A stretch of DNA of 64,000 bases from Piscinibacter sp047602365 (GTDB lineage: Bacteria; Pseudomonadota; Gammaproteobacteria; Burkholderiales; Burkholderiaceae_C), in the NCBI GenBank assembly GCA_047602365.1, contig JASGHM010000002.1:1178001-1242000 (forward strand). Reading direction: 5' to 3'. Below, piece after piece: positions 1 through 8,570 of the stretch; within the stretch, counting starts at the first letter, position 1; each line of letters begins with the position of its first letter. The position numbers were made by a program, and so were the translations under genes. The notes beneath the pieces are model-generated. The model did not search any database, was not told where the DNA came from, and saw only the letters and a program-made list of their open reading frames with translations.

Positions 1-771
1 CAGTAGGCCGAACTCGAACAAAACGCCAGGGAGCAGTTCGAAGAGGAACTGTTCAAGCAGCGCAAGCGCCTGGCCGATGCCGAGCGGATCCTGCAGGGCA
101 AGCCGACGAAGAAGGCGCAGGAGGACCAGCGGATCGCCTCCGACAAGATCCGCCAGCTGATGGGCCGGCACGCCGATCTGAAGCGCACCGAACTGCTCGA
201 TAGGGACAGCCGGACTTTTCCGGGGTCGTACGTGCCGGTCATGATCTGGGAGGACGGCAGGCGGGTGATCAAGCCGATGCGCTATAGCTGCCGGCCTGCA
301 GGCAAGCCGGCGTTCTACGACGTGATGTGCGCGGGGACCTACAACGCTCGGCGGGACAACCTACAGGGCTTCTGGAAGGGCCAGTTCGGGCACACTCACG
401 GACTCATCGTCGTCAACGCTTTCTACGAGAACGTGAACCGGCACAAAGCCGAGGGCCGAGAGCTCGCACAGGGCGAGGAGGTCGAAAACCTTGTGCTGGA
501 GTTCAGGCCGCGGCCGACGCAGGACATGCTCGTCGCGTGCCTTTGGTCGAAGTGGACTGGGTCGGACGAGCCGGACCTGTTGTCGTTTGCGGCGATCACT
601 GATGAACCGCCTGCCGAAGTCGCTGCGGCCGGACACGATCGCTGCATTGTCCCCATCAAGCCGGAGCACATCGAAGGGTGGCTGAACCCGGATTCGACAA
701 CTACGCACCGGCTTCTTGGCATCCTCGAGGACCGGGAACGGTCGTACTACGAGCACCGAATGGCGGCGTGA
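1..771 (+). pseudogene. SRAP/YedK-like (DUF159) protein, 3' part with an in-frame amber stop
   Basis: The reading frame runs from the left edge to the TGA at 769-771 and matches my memory of the divergent SOS response-associated peptidase (SRAP/YedK/HMCES) family, which shields abasic sites by cross-linking through a Cys at residue 2. Seen here are the family blocks MRYSCRPAGKPAFYD, GTYNARRDN, FWKGQFGHTHG, SFAAITDE and AGHDRC; the late Glu and His of the last two fit the usual active-site pair. The frame carries a TAG at 4-6, just before the Lys/Arg/Glu-rich helix that normally continues from the N-terminal half. An ATG at 160 could restart translation (203 codons) but such a product would lack the catalytic Cys. 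So this is either a nonsense-broken gene, a junction where the 5' half was replaced, or a base error. Family call is fairly sure; pseudogene status less so. Confidence 0.65.
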
Positions 772-1160
772 CCAACGCCTCGCCAAGTCGGCCGCCGCTG
801 CCGGGCTCCCGATCAGAAGCGATGACGCAAGCCCACGGAGACACCGGTGGCACTGTCACGCATACGGCCGAAGCCGTCTGGGCCGCGAAGTCGCTGTCCG
901 ACGGAGCAAGCGCCAATCGAGAGAGCGACCACGTTCCTCGCAGGGCGCCGTGGCGCTCGCAATGGATCAGTCGCATTGAGGTCAGGTGCGGGTAGGAGTC
1001 AAGGCCGCGATGTCAGGCCGGCCGTGGTCAGCGCCGAACTAGCACGGTGGCCCGGTGGAGGATGCAGTTCTGCGGACCGATGCGCGTCGCCGGTACTGCT
1101 CGCTGAGCGTGGCGGTACTTCGCCGACGAGTTGCTGACCCTCTGCCACTCAGCCCGCAGC
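772..1160. other. 389-bp stretch without a supported gene
   Basis: Between the SRAP remnant and the convergent Bug gene I see only short overlapping open frames of biased composition without a ribosome binding site or recognisable motif. No tRNA, no long inverted repeat and no obvious T-tract terminator was found. It is plausible decayed sequence, but this is not shown. Confidence 0.5.
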
Positions 1161-2168
1161 TCAGTTCTCGGGCGTGATCTTGGCGACTTCGACGATCTTG
1201 GCCAGCCGGGCCGACTCTGACTTCAGGAACGAACGGAACTGGTCCTGAGACATCGGCGTAGGTTCGCCTCCCAGTTCGTGCAGTCGCTTGATCAGCTCCG
1301 GATCCTTCAGCGCGGCCGTCACCGCCGAGTTCAGCTTCTGCTGGATGGCGGCAGGCGTCGCCGCTGGTGCGAACAGACCGAACCAGTTTTCGAGCGCATA
1401 GCCTTCCAGACCCTTGGTCTCTGCGACCGTCGGGACATCGGGTGCCAGGGAACTGCGCGTCGGCGAAGTCATTGCGATTGCCCGCACGCGGCCATCCTTC
1501 ATGAAGGGTCGCGCTCCGCCCAGGCTTACGAACGTGAAGTCGACGTTGCCGCCCGCCGTGTCCGTGAGCTGATTGGACGCGCCGCGGTAAGGCACATGAG
1601 TCAGCGACTGTCCCGTCATCTGCTCGAGCAGTTCACCCGCCAGGTGCTGCGGGTTTCCGATGCCGCTGCTGCCGTAACTGAGCTTGCCGGGGTTCGACTT
1701 CGCGTAAGCGAGCAGGTCGGCCACCGACTTGATCGGAAGCTTCGGATTGACGGCCAGAACGTTGGGGACCTTCACCACCAGCGTGATGGGCGCCAGGTCC
1801 TTCTCCGGCGCATACTGCATCTTGGCCTTGTACACGTGCGGATTGATCGCGGTCTCGCCTGCACTTCCGAGCAGCAGCGTGTAGCCGTCGGAAGGCGCCC
1901 TGACGACTGCCAGCGCGCCGATCATGCCGCTACCGCCCGCCTTGTTCTCAACGTTGACCTGCTGACCCAGCGAGGTTCGCAGCTTCTCGGCGAGCAGCCG
2001 GGCCGTCACGTCCACACCCCCGCCGGCGGAGAACGGGACGATGATCGTCAGCGGTTTTGTCGGGTAAGTGGCTTCCTGCGAGAAAGCTGCCACGGGCACC
2101 AAGCTCGCGATGAGAGCCAGCGAGAGTCGGCGGAGGCGTCGGGCGATCTGCTTCAAGTTTGTCTCCAT
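1161..2168 (-). CDS. Bug/TctC-family periplasmic substrate-binding protein (orphan)
   Basis: A 335-residue protein with a signal peptide: basic start with RRLRR, hydrophobic core LALIASLVPVAAF, and likely cleavage near residue 30 before the mature start YPTKPLTIIVPFSAGGG. That start, the ENKAGGSG loop, the SSGIGNPQHLAGELL segment and the HVPYRG motif are the hallmarks of the tripartite tricarboxylate transporter receptor (TctC, also called Bug) family, which binds small carboxylates in the periplasm. No TctA or TctB lies beside it, so it is an orphan receptor that may use the TctBA at 18.2-20.2 kb or act in sensing. It is divergent from the LysR gene at 2278, across a 109-bp region that probably holds both promoters, so control by that regulator is likely. 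Ligand is unknown. Confidence 0.9.
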   Translation of the reverse strand: METNLKQIARRLRRLSLALIASLVPVAAFSQEATYPTKPLTIIVPFSAGGGVDVTARLLAEKLRTSLGQQVNVENKAGGSGMIGALAVVRAPSDGYTLLLGSAGETAINPHVYKAKMQYAPEKDLAPITLVVKVPNVLAVNPKLPIKSVADLLAYAKSNPGKLSYGSSGIGNPQHLAGELLEQMTGQSLTHVPYRGASNQLTDTAGGNVDFTFVSLGGARPFMKDGRVRAIAMTSPTRSSLAPDVPTVAETKGLEGYALENWFGLFAPAATPAAIQQKLNSAVTAALKDPELIKRLHELGGEPTPMSQDQFRSFLKSESARLAKIVEVAKITPEN

Positions 2169-2240
2169 GCGCCCTTCGCGAGCGCTTTAGGCATCCTAGG
2201 CAGGCCCCGTCAGTAGGTAAATTGAAGTCTCGCCAACCCA

Positions 2241-2250
2241 TCGTTCTCGT
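2241..2250. promoter_or_regulatory. Candidate LysR half-site in the tctC/lysR divergent region
   Basis: The word CGTTCTCG at 2242-2249, 28 bp before the LysR start codon, is the same eight bases as the left arm of the perfect palindrome at 3190-3212, which stands before the operon that follows the regulator. Recurrence of one half-site at the two places this regulator would be expected to act suggests a binding site. An eight-base match alone is weak. Confidence 0.3.
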
Positions 2251-2277
2251 TTCGGCAAACCACGCTAAGCTCCGCGC

Positions 2278-3180
2278 GTGCGCTACGACCTGACCAGCCT
2301 GAAGCTCTTTGTCGCCGTGGCGGAGTGCGGCAACCTGACTCGGGCGGCCGAGCGTGAGCACTTGGCAGTCTCGGCCATCAGCAAGCGCATCGCCGAGTTG
2401 GAGGACATCGTCCGCACGCCTCTGCTGCAGAGGCAGCCGCGTGGCGTGACGCTCACGCCCGCTGGGCAGTCGCTGCTGCACTACGCCCGGCAGATGCTGC
2501 AATTGGTGCAGCGCATGGACGCTGAACTGGGCGAGTACGCCACCGGGGTCAAGGGTCACGTCCGCCTGCACGCCGTGGCATCAGCCCTGACGCAGTTCCT
2601 GCCGGAGGAACTGGAGTCGTTCCTGGCGCGCTATCCGCTCGTGAACGTCGCGCTCGAAGAGCACACCGGCAAGGCGGTGGTTCTAGCGGTCGCCAGTGGC
2701 GCAGCAGAAATCGGCGTCATCGCAAGTCGCACACCGGCTGCAGGGCTGGCGACCTTTCCGTACCACGCAGACCGCCTCGTGATGGGTGTGCCGGTCGGGC
2801 ACGCGCTGGCCAAGCGCAAGTCGTTGACGTTTGCGGAGGCTGCTCAACACCCCTTCGTCGGCCCGCATGCTGAAAGCTCGCTCGCGTCCTTGCTGGCCGA
2901 CGCTGCTCGTGACGCGGATGTCACGCTTCAACAGCGTGTCCAGGCCAGCAGCTTCGATGCGATGTGCCGACTCGTGGAAACACGCCTGGGCATCACGATG
3001 CTTCCCGAGGGCGTGCTGGCCCCGCACGCAGCCGCTGGCCGGCTTGTGGTCGTGCCGCTCAAGGAGAACTGGGCGGTGAGGCAGACCCAGTTGATCGTGC
3101 GCGATGCCGACCAACTGAGTCCTATCGCCCGCACCTTGCTCGACCACCTGCGGCAGTCCGCCACCGACGCGGCACGCTGA
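2278..3180 (+). CDS. LysR-family transcriptional regulator
   Basis: A 300-residue protein starting at GTG 2278. Residues 1-60 form the LysR winged helix (LKLFVAVAECGNLTRAAEREHLAVS... with ISKRIAELE as recognition region), followed by a linker helix and a periplasmic-binding-protein-like effector domain from about residue 90 to 295. Length is normal for the family. It is divergent from the orphan Bug receptor and in the same direction as the lactonase-MFS-aconitase operon that starts 108 bp downstream, so both are natural targets; a perfect 11-bp dyad at 3190-3212 with T-N11-A geometry lies between. The effector is probably an organic acid or pathway intermediate, but nothing in the sequence names it. 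Confidence 0.9.
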   Translation: MRYDLTSLKLFVAVAECGNLTRAAEREHLAVSAISKRIAELEDIVRTPLLQRQPRGVTLTPAGQSLLHYARQMLQLVQRMDAELGEYATGVKGHVRLHAVASALTQFLPEELESFLARYPLVNVALEEHTGKAVVLAVASGAAEIGVIASRTPAAGLATFPYHADRLVMGVPVGHALAKRKSLTFAEAAQHPFVGPHAESSLASLLADAARDADVTLQQRVQASSFDAMCRLVETRLGITMLPEGVLAPHAAAGRLVVVPLKENWAVRQTQLIVRDADQLSPIARTLLDHLRQSATDAAR

Positions 3181-3189
3181 AGAACACGG

Positions 3190-3212
3190 AGCGTTCTCGG
3201 TCCGAGAACGCT
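3190..3212. promoter_or_regulatory. Perfect 23-bp dyad, candidate LysR operator
   Basis: Arms AGCGTTCTCGG (3190-3200) and CCGAGAACGCT (3202-3212) are exact reverse complements around a single T. A one-base loop cannot make a good terminator hairpin and no T-tract follows on either strand, so a protein-binding dyad is likelier. The inner 3195-3207 has the T-N11-A form typical of LysR boxes. It lies 9 bp after the LysR stop and 76 bp before the lactonase start. Confidence 0.55.
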
Positions 3213-3288
3213 GCCATGGCGCTTGCTCAATTTTCTTCGTGGCACCTATTGCCTACGATGAAGTCACTCCCCGCCACGAGCATCTGCC

Positions 3289-4485
3289 ATGTCTTCCCAT
3301 CACGGCTCCGGCCACGTCCATCGTCGAGATCTGATGAAGGCAGGTGCGGGCTTCGCAACCGCCTCGCTGTTGGGTGGCCTGTCGGCCTGCGCCCAGCGCG
3401 GCGAACCTTCCATGTCAACGAGAGGAACTCCGATGTACGCCTATGTGGGAAGCCGCACCACTCGGGAACGCAACGCCCGCGGCGACGGCATCAGTGTCTA
3501 CCGTGTAGACACAGGGTCCAGCGCCTTGGAGCGCGTCCAGGTGCTCGGCGATCTGGTGAATCCGTCGTACCTGGCGCTGAGCAGGGACGGGAATCATCTG
3601 TACACCGTGCACGGCGACGAGTCCGAGGTCAGCGCGTTCGCCGTGGATCGCGACAGCGGCCGCATCCGCTTCGTCAATCGCCAGAGTACGCAGGGCAAGA
3701 ATCCGGTGCACCTGGCCTTCGACCCGAGCGGCCGTTTCCTGGTGGTGTCCAACCACATCGGCGCCAGCCTGGCGGTGCTGCCGGTGGGGGCCGATGGCTC
3801 CCTGCAGCCGCTGACGCAATTAGTGCCGCTCAGCGGCCCGATCGGCCCGCACCGCGTCGAGCAGAAGCAGTCGAAGCCGCACTTCAACCCCTTCGACCCG
3901 TCTGGCCGCTACGTCATCGTCCCGGACAAGGGCCTCGACCGCGTATTCAGCTTCCGCTTCGAAGGCGGCGCCCTGCTCCCGGCTGCATCGCCCTTCGCGG
4001 TGACCCGCGAAGGGGCTGGCCCGCGGCACCTGGCCTTTCATCCGGCCAAGCCGTTTGTCTACGTCGTCAACGAGCTCGATTCGACCGTCACCACCTACCG
4101 ATTCACGCCGGCCACGGGCCAGCTCGAGCCGCTGCAGGTGCTCCCGACGCTGCCGTCGACCTTCACCGGCAACAGCCGCGCTGCGGCCATCACGATTGAT
4201 AGCGCTGGCCGGACGCTGTACGCATCGAATCGGGGGCACGACAGCATCGGCGTCTTCCGCATCGACTCGACAACCGGCCTGTTGAGCTTTGCCGGTGCCG
4301 ATCTGACCGAGGGCCGCACTCCCCGCTTCTTCACGCTCAGCCCCGATGGCCGGTTGGCCTACGCGTTGAACGAGGACAGCGACAGCATCGTCGCCTTCAA
4401 GGTCGACGCCGACACCGGCCGATTGCACGCCACGGGCCGTTCGGTCAAGGCAGGTAGCCCCGTTTCCATGGTGTTCGGCGCCTGA
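3289..4485 (+). CDS. Tat-exported lactonase-family (6-phosphogluconolactonase-like) beta-propeller
   Basis: A 398-residue protein. The N-terminus shows a twin-arginine motif (HRRDLMKAG, residues 11-19), a hydrophobic stretch and LSAC near residue 34, which fits a lipobox, so it may be a Tat-exported lipoprotein. The mature part has repeated blades with motifs such as PSYLALSRDGNHLY, NPVHLAFDPSGRFL, GPRHLAFHP and TPRFFTLSPDGRLAYALNE, as in the seven-bladed lactonase family (YbhE/Pgl type, also muconate-cycloisomerase-like). Known members hydrolyse sugar lactones or muconolactone-type rings; export suggests the lactone is opened outside the cytoplasm before uptake by the transporter encoded 88 bp downstream. 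First gene of the operon after the candidate operator. The substrate is inferred, not known. Confidence 0.85.
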   Translation: MSSHHGSGHVHRRDLMKAGAGFATASLLGGLSACAQRGEPSMSTRGTPMYAYVGSRTTRERNARGDGISVYRVDTGSSALERVQVLGDLVNPSYLALSRDGNHLYTVHGDESEVSAFAVDRDSGRIRFVNRQSTQGKNPVHLAFDPSGRFLVVSNHIGASLAVLPVGADGSLQPLTQLVPLSGPIGPHRVEQKQSKPHFNPFDPSGRYVIVPDKGLDRVFSFRFEGGALLPAASPFAVTREGAGPRHLAFHPAKPFVYVVNELDSTVTTYRFTPATGQLEPLQVLPTLPSTFTGNSRAAAITIDSAGRTLYASNRGHDSIGVFRIDSTTGLLSFAGADLTEGRTPRFFTLSPDGRLAYALNEDSDSIVAFKVDADTGRLHATGRSVKAGSPVSMVFGA

Positions 4486-4573
4486 AGCACAGGCCACCTC
4501 CGCCATCCATCCATCCCCTGGGGTCGTGCACCGGCCCCGAGCGATCAGGCCTGCAGAGCCCCAGGAGACAAAC

Positions 4574-5896
4574 GTGCAATTCATCGACGGACCTCGAGAG
4601 AAAGCCATCGTCCGCAAGGTGACCTGGCGGATCGTGCCCTTCGTCTTCCTGCTGTACATCATTTCGTACCTGGACCGCGCCAACATCGGCTACGCCGCGC
4701 TGCAGATGAACGCCGAGCTGGCGCTGACGAGCGAAGCATTCGGCTTCATCTCGGGCATCTTCTTCATCGGCTACTTTCTCTTCGAGGTGCCGAGCAACGT
4801 GATGCTCAACAAGTACGGCGCCCGAGTATGGATCGCGCGCATCCTGATCACATGGGGCCTGCTGGCCACTGCTTCCGCGTTCGTGCAGAACGCCGGTCAG
4901 CTGTACGTCGTGCGCTTCCTGCTGGGTGTGGCCGAAGCCGGCTTCTTTCCCGGGGTCATCGTCTACCTGACCTACTGGTTCCGAAACAAGGAGATCGCGA
5001 CCACGGTGGCCCTGTTCACGGCCGCGATCCCGGTCTCCTACATCGTCGGGGCGCCGCTCAGCACGTGGATCATGGACAACGTGCACTGGATGGGATGGGG
5101 TGGCTGGCGCTGGATGCTCTTCCTCGAAGGCATTCCGGCGGTGGTCTTCGGCGTGGTGTGCTTCTTCCGGCTTACCGACAAGCCCGAGCAGGCCAAATGG
5201 CTGACAACCGAAGAGAAGCAATGGCTGAACGGCGAGCTGGAGCGCGAGCGCCTGGCGCGCAAGAACGTCAAGCACCTGAGCGTGTTCGGCGCGATGAAGA
5301 ACGGCAAGGTGCTGTACCTCTCGTTCATCTACTTCGTCTACCAGTGCGGCAGCCTGGGCGTGGGCTACTGGATGCCACAGATCATCAAGGGCCTGTCCAA
5401 GTCGCTCACCCACTTCGAGATCGGCCTGATCGCGACGATTCCCTACATCGTGGCCACTGTGGCCATGGTCGTGTGGTCACGCCACTCCGACCGCCACGAT
5501 GAGCGCAAGCTTCACTCGGCCATCCCTCTGGCGGTCGCGGCTGTGGCGCTGTATGCGGCGGGGGCAGTGAGCGACACCGCGAGCGCCGTCGCACTAATCA
5601 GCCTGGCGCTGGCCGGCCTCTATGCCTTCAAGTCGCCGTTCTGGGCGCTGCCGACGCTGTTCCTGGATCGCTCGACGGCCTCGGTGTCGATCGCAGTGAT
5701 CAACTCGATCGGCAACCTCGGCGGCTTCGTCGGCCCCTACATGATCGGTGTCATGAAGGGCTCCAGCAAGGGCGCCGGGAGTTCCACCGCGGCGCTGGCC
5801 ATTCTCAGCGCTCTGCTGGCAGTGTCCTTCCTGATGACCCTCTTCATGCGAACCCACAACGAGCTGCCCGAAGGGGCGGGTCACGCGGCCGCCTGA
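4574..5896 (+). CDS. MFS transporter, anion:cation symporter (ACS) type
   Basis: About 440 residues with twelve predicted hydrophobic segments. The first segment and following loop (RIVPFVFLLYIISYLDRANIGYA) carry the DRxNIG signature of the ACS family, which takes up tartrate, hexuronates, phthalate, 4-hydroxyphenylacetate and similar organic anions with protons. A central cytoplasmic loop (about 200-250) separates the two six-helix halves. I chose GTG 4574 because AGGAG lies 5-9 bases upstream; a GTG at 4526 would add 16 residues without a signal. It sits between the exported lactonase and the aconitase, so it probably imports the anion released by the lactonase. Substrate not resolvable from sequence. 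Confidence 0.88.
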   Translation: MQFIDGPREKAIVRKVTWRIVPFVFLLYIISYLDRANIGYAALQMNAELALTSEAFGFISGIFFIGYFLFEVPSNVMLNKYGARVWIARILITWGLLATASAFVQNAGQLYVVRFLLGVAEAGFFPGVIVYLTYWFRNKEIATTVALFTAAIPVSYIVGAPLSTWIMDNVHWMGWGGWRWMLFLEGIPAVVFGVVCFFRLTDKPEQAKWLTTEEKQWLNGELERERLARKNVKHLSVFGAMKNGKVLYLSFIYFVYQCGSLGVGYWMPQIIKGLSKSLTHFEIGLIATIPYIVATVAMVVWSRHSDRHDERKLHSAIPLAVAAVALYAAGAVSDTASAVALISLALAGLYAFKSPFWALPTLFLDRSTASVSIAVINSIGNLGGFVGPYMIGVMKGSSKGAGSSTAALAILSALLAVSFLMTLFMRTHNELPEGAGHAAA

Positions 5897-5933
5897 GGTT
5901 GTGCCGTCGAATAGCCAAGCCGGGTCTTGCAAC

Positions 5934-8570
5934 ATGAATCAACTCCAATCTGCCGCCGTCACCGGCCAGCTCGACGTGGGTGGCGAGTCGCTGGCCATCG
6001 TCGATCTCCCTGCAATAGGAGGTCCCCGGCTGCAAAGCCTGCCGGTCGTCCTGCGGCTGCTGCTCGAGAACGTGGCTCGCAACATGACGGGCGCCGAGCG
6101 GGACGACGCTGTGGCGGCGATCTTCTCGTGGCTCGAGCGCGGCACCAGCGAAGCCGAGATCGCGTTCCAGCCCGGTCGCGTGCTGATGCACGACACCACC
6201 AGTACACCCGCGCTGGTCGACATTGCCGCGATGCGAGACGCACTGGCCGAAGCCGGCGTTGATCCGTCGCGCCTCAATCCCGTGCTGCCGGTCGACGTCT
6301 CGGTCGACCACTCGCTGGCAGTGGAGGCCTACGCGCGGCCCGACGCCGCATCGGTCAATCTGACACACGAGATGCGGCGCAACCGTGAGCGCTACGCCTT
6401 CCTGCGCTGGGCGTCCAAGGCGCTCCAGGGTGTGCACATCAACCCGCCGGGCACCGGCATCATGCACACGATTAACCTGGAGCAGTTGGCGACGGTCGTC
6501 ACGACCGAGCAGCGCGACGGCCAAGCGTGGCTGGTGCCCGACATGATGATCGGCACCGACAGCCATACGCCGATGATCAACGGCATCGGCGTGCTCGGCT
6601 GGGGTGTCGGCGGCCTGGAAGCGCAGACGGTGATGTTCGGCATGCCGACGATGCTGCGCGTTCCCGACGTCATCGGCGTCAAGCTGACAGGTGCATTGCA
6701 GCCCGGCGTTCTGGCTACTGACCTGGCGCTGGCCGTCACGCAGCATTTGCGGTCCATCGGTGTGGCCGGCGAGTTCGTCGAGTTCTACGGCCCGGGCGTC
6801 AGTACCCTCAGCGCCGGCGAACGCAGCGTCGTCGCGAATATGGCGCCGGAGTACGGCGCCTCCACCGGCTTCTTCCCGGTCGACGACCGTACGCTGGCCT
6901 ATTTGCGCGAGACGGGACGCGACCGTGCGCATGTGGCGCAGGTCGAGGCGTACGTCCGGCGCAATGGGCTCTGGTTCGACCCCGAAGCGCAGCCTCACTA
7001 CACCCGCGCGATCGAAGTCAATCTCTCCGCTGTCGGCATGCACATCGCCGGCCCGAAGCGGCCGCAGGACCTGCTGCAACTCGCTGACGCGAAGGCCACG
7101 CTGGCGAAGCTGGACTTCAAGCCGAGCGTGGCGGACGCCGCGATGCCACGGCATGCGGTGGCCATTGCGGCGATCACCAGCTGCACGAACACAACCGACC
7201 CGGGACTGCTACTGGCCGCCGGCCTGGTGGCCCGCAAGGCGCGCGCGCTCGGCCTGCGCGTGCCCGCGTGGGTCAAGACCTCTCTGGGACCCGGCTCACC
7301 TGCAGCCGCGGCGTACCTGCAGCGCGCTGGCCTGATCGATGACCTGGCGGCGGTAGGCTTCGACATCGTGGGCTTTGGCTGCACAACGTGCATAGGCAAC
7401 TCCGGCCCGCTGCCCGACGCGATCGTGACGGCGCGAGAGAACGGGGCCATTCATCCTGTGGCGGTGCTGTCGGGTAACAGGAACTTCCCCGGCCGGGTCC
7501 ATCCCGACATGGATCTAGGCTTTCTGATGTCGCCGCCGCTAGTGATCGCCTTCGCTCTTGCTGGCGATGCCGAGATCGACCTCACACGCGAGCCGGTTCA
7601 GCACGATACCCAGGGTCGGCCGGTCTTCCTGCGCGACCTGTGGCCCAGCCGAGAAGAAGTGTTGTCGCTGCTCGCGGCTGCAGCCGACCCGGCCGACTTT
7701 CGGCGTGAATTCGCGATCGCCAGCGGCAACCCCGTGTGGCAGGCGCTGCAGGCGCCTGAAGGTGCGCGGTTCCCGTGGGAGGCAGCATCGACCGCGCTGC
7801 GCCGACCGCCCTTCGCTGGCCTGGAACAAGGCAGCCAGCTCGGCAGTTACTCGGCATACCCGCTGCTGGTTGTCGGTGACGACATCACCACCGATCACAT
7901 TTCCCCGGCCAGCGCCATTCCACCCGACAGCCTCGTCGCCGACTTCCTGGTCGAACGCGGTGACGATCGCAACGACCTCAACGTCTTCGCATCGCGCCGC
8001 GGCAACTGGGAAGTGATGATGCGCGCAGCCTTCCACAGCAAGTCGCTCGTCAACATGCTGAAGCCCGACCTGCCAGTTGCACATACTCTGCACGTGCCGA
8101 GCGGCGACGTCCTTCCGATCTGGGACGCCGCTGCACGCTATCAGGCCGCAGGTGAATCGGTTGTGCTTCTGGCAGGCGAGCGCTTCGGAACCGGCTCCTC
8201 ACGCGATTGGGCCGCCAAAGGCCAGCGCCTGCTGGGCATCCGGGCGGTGTTGGCGTGCAGCTTCGAGCGCATCCACCGGTCCAACCTGGTCGGGATGGGC
8301 ATCCTTCCGCTGCGACTGCCGGCCGAGGCGCATCCGGATCGCCTGAAACTGGGGCCAGGTGACCGCATCGAGGTCGAGGCGCCAGAGGCCACGGTGGGTG
8401 TCCGATGTGCGGTGCCAGTGCGGATCGTTCGTCGTGATGGCCGCGTCGAGGCCTTCACGGCGACGGCCGCGCTGGAGACACTGCTGGATGTGACGCTGAT
8501 GCGCCACGGCGGCGTGATCCCGTACATCCTCCATCGTCATCTACCCCGAACCGCGAAAGCGTCGACATGA
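5934..8570 (+). CDS. Aconitase-superfamily hydratase, divergent AcnA type
   Basis: About 878 residues (ATG 5934; GTG 5901, five bases after the MFS stop, would give 889). All aconitase hallmarks are present: DSHTPMINGIGVLGWGVGG, the iron-sulfur cysteines in ITSCTN (Cys417) and GFGCTTC (Cys483, Cys486, numbering from 5934), GNRNFPGRVHP, DDITTDHISPA and the swivel-domain GSSRDWAAKG. It therefore should be a 4Fe-4S hydro-lyase moving water on a tri- or dicarboxylate. One segment departs from the family: where the AcnD of this window has TFANIRLRN, this protein has AFHSKSLVN (F at about residue 700), hinting at a changed substrate side. It lies in the lactonase-MFS operon and overlaps the next gene by 4 bases. 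Enzyme class is sure; whether it acts on citrate, methylcitrate or another acid is open. Confidence 0.88.
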   Translation: MNQLQSAAVTGQLDVGGESLAIVDLPAIGGPRLQSLPVVLRLLLENVARNMTGAERDDAVAAIFSWLERGTSEAEIAFQPGRVLMHDTTSTPALVDIAAMRDALAEAGVDPSRLNPVLPVDVSVDHSLAVEAYARPDAASVNLTHEMRRNRERYAFLRWASKALQGVHINPPGTGIMHTINLEQLATVVTTEQRDGQAWLVPDMMIGTDSHTPMINGIGVLGWGVGGLEAQTVMFGMPTMLRVPDVIGVKLTGALQPGVLATDLALAVTQHLRSIGVAGEFVEFYGPGVSTLSAGERSVVANMAPEYGASTGFFPVDDRTLAYLRETGRDRAHVAQVEAYVRRNGLWFDPEAQPHYTRAIEVNLSAVGMHIAGPKRPQDLLQLADAKATLAKLDFKPSVADAAMPRHAVAIAAITSCTNTTDPGLLLAAGLVARKARALGLRVPAWVKTSLGPGSPAAAAYLQRAGLIDDLAAVGFDIVGFGCTTCIGNSGPLPDAIVTARENGAIHPVAVLSGNRNFPGRVHPDMDLGFLMSPPLVIAFALAGDAEIDLTREPVQHDTQGRPVFLRDLWPSREEVLSLLAAAADPADFRREFAIASGNPVWQALQAPEGARFPWEAASTALRRPPFAGLEQGSQLGSYSAYPLLVVGDDITTDHISPASAIPPDSLVADFLVERGDDRNDLNVFASRRGNWEVMMRAAFHSKSLVNMLKPDLPVAHTLHVPSGDVLPIWDAAARYQAAGESVVLLAGERFGTGSSRDWAAKGQRLLGIRAVLACSFERIHRSNLVGMGILPLRLPAEAHPDRLKLGPGDRIEVEAPEATVGVRCAVPVRIVRRDGRVEAFTATAALETLLDVTLMRHGGVIPYILHRHLPRTAKAST

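Noticed and set aside
772..1160. Short frames of about 90-105 codons after the SRAP remnant
   Set aside because: Mutually overlapping on both strands, no ribosome sites, no motifs.
3190..3212. Reading the perfect dyad as a terminator of the LysR gene
   Set aside because: Loop of one base and no T-tract on either strand; operator is the better reading.
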